In this document: in pieces, positions 60,345-64,000 of the stretch | Layout: each line of letters begins with the position of its first letter | Position numbering within the stretch: the first letter of the stretch is position 1 | Assembly: GCF_020164745.1 (NCBI RefSeq) | Contig: NZ_JAIUGV010000007.1 | Location: 62,001-126,000, forward strand | Source of the DNA: Mesorhizobium sp. ES1-4 | Lineage (GTDB): Bacteria; Pseudomonadota; Alphaproteobacteria; Rhizobiales; Rhizobiaceae | DNA: 64,000 nucleotides | Direction of reading: 5' to 3' | Notes under the pieces: generated by a model | Databases searched by the model: none | What the model was told of the DNA's origin: nothing | The model's input: only the letters and a program-made list of their open reading frames with translations | Position numbers and translations under genes: made by a program

Positions 60345-60419
60345 GGCAAGGTTCCTTCTGTGCCGCGTTTGCCGCGGCTGGTTTCTTCCTCCCTTGATCG
60401 ATACGGACCATGACATAGT

Positions 60420-60459
60420 AATGGTGCGACGCAAAAAGAAGATGTTGCAACGCACCATT
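60420..60459. promoter_or_regulatory. inverted repeat upstream of the DUF1127 gene
   Basis: AATGGTGCG (60420-60428) and CGCACCATT (60451-60459) are perfect 9-bp inverse complements 22 bp apart, in the promoter-proximal leader of the DUF1127 gene. Spacing suits a dimeric regulator or a leader hairpin; the function is not known. Confidence 0.45.
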
Positions 60460-60554
60460 GCAGTGAGCGCATAGCCGGTTAATGGCGTCCTAAAGCGCGT
60501 CGTGCCTGGACAGGCAGGGTCGGCTCGGCGCGGCAGCCGGGTTTCCGGTCCATT

Positions 60555-60565
60555 TTGTCTTACAA
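60555..60565. promoter_or_regulatory. GntR-like half-symmetric site TTGTCTTACAA
   Basis: TTGTCTTACAA at 60555-60565 is the kind of TTGT-N3-ACAA motif used by FCD-type GntR repressors. It is 76 bp upstream of the SMP-30 gene. No GntR gene is nearby, so the assignment is tentative. Confidence 0.3.
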
Positions 60566-60641
60566 TTGCTGATACGCCGTCTTGCCAGATCGATCGCGGG
60601 CTGGCTTGATCCGGCGTGACGTGATGCCGGGAGGACAATGC

Positions 60642-61562
<921 letters not shown>

Positions 61563-61598
61563 GGCCCTTCAGGATCGAACAACAACCGGGAGGCAATC

Positions 61599-61808
61599 AT
61601 GCCGTTCGTCAACATCCGCATCGTCAAGGAAGTGATCGCAGCCGATCCGGCGGGCAAGAAGGCCGACATCGCCAGGAAAGTCACGGCTGCCATCATGGAC
61701 GCCACCGGGCTCGGCAATGACGATGTCTGGGTTGTCTTCGAGGAGGTCAACGCCCGGGACTGGTATGTCGGCAAGACCGATGTCGAGACGTTGCGGGGCA
61801 AGAAGTAA
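61599..61808 (+). CDS. 4-oxalocrotonate tautomerase-family enzyme
   Basis: A 69-residue protein whose N-terminus after Met is Pro ('PFVNIRIVKEVIAADPAGKKADIARKVTAAIMDATGLGNDDVWVVFEEVNARDWYVG'). The catalytic base is that Pro1 of the mature enzyme; Arg at about 54 in 'NARDW' is the second key residue. The size and motif match the 4-OT family, tautomerases of 2-hydroxymuconate-like acids. It lies 36 bp downstream of the SMP-30 gene, probably in the same transcript. Confidence 0.88.
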   Translation: MPFVNIRIVKEVIAADPAGKKADIARKVTAAIMDATGLGNDDVWVVFEEVNARDWYVGKTDVETLRGKK

Positions 61809-61811
61809 GCT

Positions 61812-61851
61812 GCCTCTCTTCCTTCTCCACAAGGGGAGAAGGAAGAGAGGC
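61812..61851. terminator. strong hairpin between convergent genes
   Basis: GCCTCTCTTCCTTCTCC (61812-61828) and GGAGAAGGAAGAGAGGC (61835-61851) are perfect 17-bp inverse complements around ACAAGG. It separates the tautomerase from the convergent FMN-reductase gene. It is one of the CTTCTCC repeats, here with very long arms. It has no T-run. Confidence 0.7.
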
Positions 61852-61859
61852 TGCGCCAC

Positions 61860-62393
61860 TCATCGCCTGCGGATGAAATCCGCGAAGGCCGAAAGCGTGT
61901 CGCGCATCGCCAGCACCGTCACCGGCTCAGCCAGAATGCTCTCCATCTCCGGCGGCTTCTTGCCGAGCAGTGCGATCTCCAGTGCCGTCTCCTCAAACAG
62001 CGCGAACGACATCGTGCGCATGATCTCGGCCAGCGCGGCGCGGGCATAGGCCGAGCGTGGCGAGGCGTGCACCAGCATCGCCGGCTTGTTTATGGCGGCG
62101 TCGCGCGAAACCAGCCAGTCGAGCGCGTTCTTCAGCCCGCCCGGCACGCCATGGGCATATTCGGGGCAGGAGATGATGACGCCGTCGGCGCTGGTCACGG
62201 CGTCGATCAGGTCGAAGGCCTCGCGCGGCGTCCGCTCGCCCTCGTCGTCGGGGTTGAAGATCGGCAGGAGGCCAAGCCCGTCGTAGACGGTGACGCGACA
62301 GCCCTCGGGCGCGTTGCGCGCCAATGCCGCGACGAGGGCCGAATTGGTGGAGGCCGCCCGCAGGCTGCCCGAGATGGCAAGAAGATTGAGCAA
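61860..62393 (-). CDS. NADPH-dependent FMN reductase / flavodoxin-like quinone reductase
   Basis: A 177-residue flavodoxin-like enzyme. 'LLAISGSLRAASTNSALVAAL' carries the FMN-phosphate loop G-S-L-R-x-x-S-x-N, 'GVIISCPEYAHGVPGGLKNALDWLVS' is the family signature (PEYxxGxPGxLKNAxDW), and 'KPAMLVHASPRSAYARAALAEIMRTM' follows. No ATG lies at the expected place; TTG 62393 (MLNLLAISG) is proposed as start. The gene follows the pyridoxamine-oxidase-like gene by 34 bp on the same strand. Confidence 0.85.
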   Translation of the reverse strand: MLNLLAISGSLRAASTNSALVAALARNAPEGCRVTVYDGLGLLPIFNPDDEGERTPREAFDLIDAVTSADGVIISCPEYAHGVPGGLKNALDWLVSRDAAINKPAMLVHASPRSAYARAALAEIMRTMSFALFEETALEIALLGKKPPEMESILAEPVTVLAMRDTLSAFADFIRRR

Positions 62394-62427
62394 GTTGGAC
62401 AGGTCCGGGCGAATCGTGGGCCGAAAA

Positions 62428-63048
62428 CTACCACATCGTTTGCTTGTACTCGTCGTCCAGCCAGCGATCGGTCGCCTCGGCCGTATCGGCCAATGCCAGT
62501 TGGTCGCGCAGGATCTGGCCGAGCGTCGGCAGCGTGGCGCGGTCGTACCAGCTCTCCGGCTTCCACAAATCGGAGCGCATGAAGGCCTTGGCGCAATGCA
62601 TGTAGGCGGCTTTGACGGCGACGACGATGACACTTTGCGGCTCCTTGCCATCGACGGCAAGGCGCTCGCGCAAGGTGGCGTCGACGGTGAGGCGGGCGTC
62701 GCCGTTGACGCGCAGCGTCTCGTTCATGCCCGGTATGAGGAAGAGCAGCCCGACGGAGGGATTGCGTAGGATGTTCTCCAGCGTATCCAGCCGGTTGTTG
62801 CCGGGCCGGTCGGGGATGGCGATGGTCTTCTCGTCGAGAATGGCGGCGAAGCCGGGCTTGTCGCCTTTCGGGGTGACGTCGGCATTGCCTTCGCCATCGG
62901 ACGAGCCGATCAGCACGAACGGGCTCTTGCCGATGAAAGAGCGGCAATGGCGGTCGAGCACCTTCAATTCCTTGCGGATCGAGCCATCGGTCGGGCGCGG
63001 CGTCTTGTAGATCGTCCGTAGCTCTTCGTGGGTGGTGACGAATTCCAT
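62428..63048 (-). CDS. pyridoxamine 5'-phosphate oxidase-like flavoprotein
   Basis: A 206-residue protein beginning MEFVTTHEELRTIYKTPRPT. 'FIGKSPFVLIGSSDGEGNADVTPKGDKPGFAAILDEKTIAIPDRPGNNRLDTLENILRNPSVGLLFLIPG' is the FMN-binding split-barrel core, and 'TLRVNGDARLTVD' follows, as in the MSMEG_1061-type PPOX family. The enzymatic substrate is unknown. It lies 23 bp downstream of yciB and 34 bp upstream of the FMN reductase, suggesting an operon from ftsY to the reductase. Confidence 0.88.
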   Translation of the reverse strand: MEFVTTHEELRTIYKTPRPTDGSIRKELKVLDRHCRSFIGKSPFVLIGSSDGEGNADVTPKGDKPGFAAILDEKTIAIPDRPGNNRLDTLENILRNPSVGLLFLIPGMNETLRVNGDARLTVDATLRERLAVDGKEPQSVIVVAVKAAYMHCAKAFMRSDLWKPESWYDRATLPTLGQILRDQLALADTAEATDRWLDDEYKQTMW

Positions 63049-63071
63049 GGCTCTCCCCTTTGTCCGCGGCC

Positions 63072-63746
63072 CTATTTGTTGGCCTTCTCTTCCTCGCCGG
63101 CCTTGTCGTCGAGCGAATGGCGCAGGATCAGCGGCATCTGGCTGAACGTGAACAGAAGCGTGATCGGCATGATGCCCCAGACCTTGAAGGTAACCCAGGC
63201 ATCGGTGGAGAAATTGCGCCAGACCAGTTCGTTGACGACGGCCAGGAACAGGAAGAACAGGCCCCAGCGGAAGGTGAGCTTGCGCCAGCCTTCGACATCG
63301 AGCTTGAAAGCGGACTCGAAGACATAGCCGAGCAGCGACTTGCCGAAGAACAGGCCACCGAGCAGCACGCCGCCGAACAGCGTGTTGACGATGGTCGGCT
63401 TCATCTTGATGAAGATGTCGTCCTGCAGATAGAGCGTCAGCGCGCCGAAGATGAAGACGACGACGCCCGACACCATCGGCATGATCGGCAAGGTGCGGGT
63501 GAGCAGCCACGAGGCGATCAACGCGATCGCGGTCGCGGCCATGAAAAGGCCGGTGGCGACGAAGATCGGGCCGCCGAATTCGGCCAGGACGGGAAATTTC
63601 TGCGTCAGCCACTCGCCGCGCGCATTGGCGAAGAAGAACACCATCAAGGGTCCGAGCTCGAGCACCAGCTTAAGCAATGGATTGATGCCTTCCTTCTTCT
63701 CTTTCTGCGGGTCGGATGGATCGCGTTCGAGAATGGGTGGGTTCAT
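63072..63746 (-). CDS. yciB: septation protein A (inner-membrane-spanning protein YciB)
   Basis: A 224-residue membrane protein with five helices. '[22 protein letters not shown]' and '[49 protein letters not shown]' are the signature segments of the YciB/IspZ family; the name septation protein derives from Shigella ispZ. It is involved in envelope synthesis at division. ATG 63746. The ftsY stop codon lies 57 bp upstream, so it is likely cotranscribed with ftsY. Confidence 0.93.
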   Translation of the reverse strand: MNPPILERDPSDPQKEKKEGINPLLKLVLELGPLMVFFFANARGEWLTQKFPVLAEFGGPIFVATGLFMAATAIALIASWLLTRTLPIMPMVSGVVVFIFGALTLYLQDDIFIKMKPTIVNTLFGGVLLGGLFFGKSLLGYVFESAFKLDVEGWRKLTFRWGLFFLFLAVVNELVWRNFSTDAWVTFKVWGIMPITLLFTFSQMPLILRHSLDDKAGEEEKANK

Positions 63747-63803
63747 GGTTTCCTTCTAACGCACGATCCAATCCGGAAGCCTCGTTTCCGGCGTCATGCT
63801 TGT

Positions 63804-64000
63804 TCAGGCCACTCCAGCGATCGCCCTGGCGAATTCGCTTGCCGAGAAAGGTTCGAGGTCGTCGACCTGTTCGCCGACGCCGATGAAATAGACCGGCAAT
63901 TTGTGCTTTGCCGCGATCGCCACAAGAATACCGCCGCGCGCCGTGCCGTCCAGCTTGGTCATCACCAGGCCGTTGACGCCGGCGACATTGCGGAAGATCT
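63804..64000 (-). CDS. ftsY: signal recognition particle receptor FtsY, C-terminal end
   Basis: The minus strand from the window edge reads 'IFRNVAGVNGLVMTKLDGTARGGILVAIAAKHKLPVYFIGVGEQVDDLEPFSASEFARAIAGVA' to the stop at 63804-63806. 'TKLDGTARGG' and 'PVYFIGVGEQVDDLEPF' are the hallmark C-terminal G-domain motifs of FtsY, the receptor for the Ffh particle. The N-terminal part lies outside the window. ftsY precedes yciB, the usual order in rhizobia. Confidence 0.96.
   Translation of the reverse strand, partial: IFRNVAGVNGLVMTKLDGTARGGILVAIAAKHKLPVYFIGVGEQVDDLEPFSASEFARAIAGVA

Overview
The window is high-GC chromosomal DNA from an alphaproteobacterium of the order Rhizobiales, most probably Mesorhizobium or a close relative. 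The evidence is the core-gene complement (leuB, leuD, asd, ffh, rpsP, argG, rlmN, acnA, the ccm cluster, yciB and ftsY), an alphaproteobacterial LexA box of the form GTTC-N7-GTTC in front of imuA, an IalB-family secreted protein, and several families of short palindromic intergenic repeats of rhizobial type. No rRNA, tRNA, CRISPR array or intact transposase was found. Most of the window is ordinary core and accessory-core sequence.

Layout. 1-5 kb: the 3'-truncated SOS gene imuA, a small zinc metallopeptidase, a RelE/HigB-XRE toxin-antitoxin pair and a CitE-like lyase. 3.4-8.6 kb: a polytopic membrane protein translationally close to a CreB/CreC-like two-component system, then a DAO-type flavoenzyme. 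8.7-17.2 kb: a DUF72 protein, an ArsR-SRPBCC-SRPBCC operon with a perfect operator palindrome, leuD, leuB, RidA and VOC proteins, a MarR-SRPBCC pair with a 27-bp operator palindrome, and a cold-shock/DUF805 fusion. 17.3-26.5 kb: a glycosyltransferase, a DbpA-type DEAD-box helicase, asd with an unusual leader, a frameshifted ACT-domain gene, a glycine-zipper lipoprotein, and the ffh-chorismate mutase-rpsP operon. 26.5-27.2 kb: a decayed element bounded by perfect 22-bp inverted repeats. 27.3-46.5 kb: a CPBP protease, SH3/DUF1236 protein, metallopeptidase, MltB-like transglycosylase, argG, LysE exporter, rlmN, a Met-rich secreted protein, a ClC antiporter, IalB, phhB, a low-molecular-weight phosphatase, thpR, the TesA/YbbA/YbbP module and a BI-1 protein.

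46.6-53.6 kb is a polyamine-type uptake and catabolism operon: an XRE-cupin regulator with a 16-bp-arm operator, a periplasmic binding protein, two permeases, an ATPase with an odd tandem-repeat N-terminus, and a PuuB-like oxidase. 54.8-60 kb carries acnA divergent from a cytochrome c maturation operon ccmA-ccmB-ccmD-ccmG in which ccmC is missing. 60-64 kb holds a DUF1127 peptide, SMP-30 lactonase, tautomerase, two flavin enzymes, yciB and the 3' end of ftsY.

The signals most worth following are: (1) a Thr/Lys-rich leader peptide followed by a terminator-like hairpin upstream of asd, which looks like an undescribed attenuator; (2) two diverged copies of the first eight ffh codons, 100 bp apart, differing only at synonymous positions, beside a promoter-terminator module and an inverted-repeat-bounded element; (3) the absence of ccmC from its operon; (4) an orphan intrinsic terminator upstream of the polyamine operon that may mark a small RNA; and (5) two unrelated 8-bp tandem arrays plus a 24-bp coding repeat. 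All calls come from reading the sequence; no database search was run.
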